Positions 14,367 to 15,556 of a stretch of DNA of 15,556 nucleotides are shown one piece after another. Source of the stretch: an uncultured Lachnospiraceae bacterium (GTDB lineage Bacteria; Bacillota; Clostridia; Lachnospirales; Lachnospiraceae); assembly GCA_905197485.1 (NCBI GenBank), contig CAJJYZ010000044.1, positions 1-15,556 on the forward strand, written 5' to 3'. A program made the translations under genes and the position numbers. Below the pieces are notes generated by a model. It did no database searches and had not been told where the DNA came from. It worked only from the letters and a program-made list of their open reading frames with translations. The stretch's first letter is position 1. Each line of letters starts with the position of its first letter.

Positions 14367-14837
14367 ATGGGAATAGGGCCATCGACAAAAGAAACATCGC
14401 TTCATCATTTTCGGGACCCACTTCTTGATATTGTATCGCGAGATGAGGATTTAGATTTGATGGGAATTATTATAGTAGGAACACCCGATGGAAATGAAGA
14501 TAAACTTCTTGTTGGGAGAAGAACTGCAGTCTGGGCAGAGGCAATGAGAGCGGACGGAGTTATTATGTCTTCCGATGGCTGGGGAAACAGCGATGTGGAT
14601 TATGCAAATACGGTCGAGGAGCTGGAGACAAGGGGAATTCCGGTTGCGGGTTTGAAATTTAGCGGTGAGAATGGAAAATTTGTTGTGGAAAATGAACATC
14701 TTGGACAGATTCTGGATATCAATAAAAATAAAGAAGGAATCGAATCCTGCATTGTGGGAGAGAATAATGTAACGGAATTGGATGCGAGAAAAGTGACAGC
14801 TCTATTGAAACTGAAAATGCGTAAGAAATGTCAGTAG
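14367..14837 (+). CDS. prdE: PrdE, PrdA alpha-like protein lacking the pyruvoyl-forming Cys
   Basis: A 156-aa protein that aligns to the PrdA alpha part. MGIGPSTKETSLHHFRDPLL matches CIGPASKEMSRHYWREPLV, then DLMGIIIVGTPDGNEDKLLVGRR matches DLCGVIFVGSPQINAEKFYVSKR, and SDGWGNSDVDYANTVEELETRGIPVAGL matches TEGFGNNHIDFASHHEQIGMRGVPVVGL. Gly2 stands where PrdA has the Cys that becomes pyruvoyl, so PrdE cannot form that cofactor in the known way. It also lacks the last ~35 residues of PrdA. It starts 25 bases after prdD and is followed by the operon terminator. The PrdD/PrdE pair exists in other proline-fermenting clostridia; whether it is catalytic, structural or regulatory is unknown to me. Confidence 0.92.
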   Translation: MGIGPSTKETSLHHFRDPLLDIVSRDEDLDLMGIIIVGTPDGNEDKLLVGRRTAVWAEAMRADGVIMSSDGWGNSDVDYANTVEELETRGIPVAGLKFSGENGKFVVENEHLGQILDINKNKEGIESCIVGENNVTELDARKVTALLKLKMRKKCQ

Positions 14838-14876
14838 TAAGAAGAGTGCCGACAGGTAACATAAGTATCTATGGAA

Positions 14877-14910
14877 AAGTAGTGATTCGTTTGGATTGCT
14901 GCTTTTTTTT
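14877..14910 (+). terminator. Intrinsic terminator of the prd operon
   Basis: A 12-bp stem with several G-U pairs (14877-14888 with 14893-14904) and a 4-base loop is followed by a run of T to 14910. It begins 40 bases after prdE and marks the end of the prd transcription unit. Confidence 0.85.
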
Positions 14911-14935
14911 GTTTAGAAGGTAAATGGGAAAACAG

Positions 14936-14964
14936 TTGCACACATTGTGTAAATGCGATACAAT
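14936..14964 (+). promoter_or_regulatory. Promoter candidate for the Rpn-type gene
   Basis: TTGCAC (14936-14941) and TACAAT (14959-14964) are separated by 17 bases. The predicted start leaves a leader of about 165 bases before the next gene. Apart from this pair and the terminator before it, I see nothing in the 301 bases between prdE and the next gene. Confidence 0.55.
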
Positions 14965-15138
14965 CTTAATACGAATCAAGATTTCTGAAATTCTTTTTTC
15001 TAAAATATCTGTGATAATCGTCACAATGAAAATCAGATTTGTAAATACATAAGGGAAGCCGGTGGTGCCATTGGAAGTAAAATGCCCTGATTTTGTTGCC
15101 TGACAATGAATCATTTGTTAAAATAAAGGAGGAACATT

Positions 15139-15556
15139 ATGAATGATTATCAATTGAATACGAAGTATAAAGACCGTTTATTCCGCCTTATCTTCCATGA
15201 TAAGAAGGAGTTGCTGGAACTATATAATGCGGTCAACGAAAGCCACTATACGAATCCGGATGAGTTGGAGATTACGACCATCGAAGATGTAGTGTATATG
15301 GGAATGCGAAACGACTTGTCGTTTATTATCGGGGATGAAATGAGCCTCTATGAACATCAAAGTACCTTCAGTCCGAATCTTCCTCTGCGGGGATTGTTTT
15401 ATTTTTCTTCAGTATATCGAGCTTATATTGAGCCGGTGAAAAAGAAGCTATACTTAGACACTGCGTTATTTGTTCCATTTCCACAGTATATTGTGTTTTA
15501 CAATGGAGCGGAGAAGCAGCCGGAACGGCAGGAATTGAAGTTGAGCAGCCTTTTCG
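15139..15556 (+). CDS. Rpn family PD-(D/E)XK nuclease/putative transposase (3'-truncated)
   Basis: The frame is open from ATG at 15139 to the window end (139 codons) and runs off it. AAAGGAGG lies 6 bases before the ATG. The N-terminal part KYKDRLFRLIFHDKKELLELYNAV is typical of a large, multi-copy Clostridia family related to Rpn recombination-promoting nucleases. The catalytic core is visible as NDLSFIIGDEMSLYEHQSTF (about residues 56-75), where the Asp and the E-x-Q fit a PD-(D/E)XK variant, followed by PFPQYIVFYNG. Such proteins are probably DNA endonucleases that promote RecA-independent recombination. The gene is unrelated to proline metabolism, and the terminator before it shows a separate transcription unit. 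The C-terminal part cannot be judged. Confidence 0.82.
   Translation, partial: MNDYQLNTKYKDRLFRLIFHDKKELLELYNAVNESHYTNPDELEITTIEDVVYMGMRNDLSFIIGDEMSLYEHQSTFSPNLPLRGLFYFSSVYRAYIEPVKKKLYLDTALFVPFPQYIVFYNGAEKQPERQELKLSSLF

Noticed and set aside
15106..15124. Second promoter (TTGCCT, 17 bases, TAAAAT) directly before the Rpn-type gene
   Set aside because: Transcription would start at or inside the ribosome binding site of the gene, so it is unlikely to serve it.

Overview
This window looks like the chromosome of an anaerobic, amino-acid-fermenting Clostridia species, probably a gut Lachnospiraceae. That assignment is inferred from moderately AT-rich DNA, strong AGGAGG ribosome sites and the gene content. 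The main theme is selenium-dependent Stickland fermentation: the tail of a glycine reductase (grd) operon, a nearly complete D-proline reductase (prd) operon, and a selenocysteine tRNA gene (selC) lie within about 15 kb.

Layout. 1-2884 (+): 3' part of grdC, complete grdD and an unrecognised 97-aa gene, closed by a strong hairpin terminator. 2940-6350 (-): a three-gene operon read symporter > secreted helical protein > lipoprotein with two thioredoxin-like domains, driven by a near-consensus promoter. 6568-8219 (-): proline racemase prdF followed by a TetR-family regulator. 8220-8657: divergent control region with the prdF promoter, a palindrome, the selC promoter, tRNA-Sec, and a terminator-like hairpin just before prdC. 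8658-14837 (+): prdC, a 131-aa stand-alone copy of the PrdA N-terminal domain, prdA, a 95-aa gene, prdB (in-frame UGA read as selenocysteine, with a SECIS hairpin), a REP-like hairpin element, then prdD and prdE and a terminator. 15139 to the end (+): 5' part of an Rpn/PD-(D/E)XK nuclease-type gene.

How the genes work together. PrdF interconverts L- and D-proline. PrdA (a proprotein that yields a pyruvoyl subunit) and PrdB (selenocysteine) reductively open D-proline to 5-aminovalerate, and PrdC, an RnfC-like protein, probably supplies electrons. GrdC and GrdD form protein C of glycine reductase, which releases acetyl phosphate. tRNA-Sec is needed to make PrdB and the selenoproteins of the grd operon, which lie outside the window.

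The most interesting signal is modular. The prd operon holds PrdA once as a full proprotein and once as three separate genes: the 131-aa N-domain, PrdD and PrdE. The PrdD/PrdE boundary falls exactly at the residue where PrdA is expected to cleave itself, and the pyruvoyl-forming Cys is replaced by Gly. Other points of interest are selC at the head of the prd operon behind a terminator, the absence of prdR with a TetR gene next to prdF, and the symporter/thioredoxin-like lipoprotein operon.
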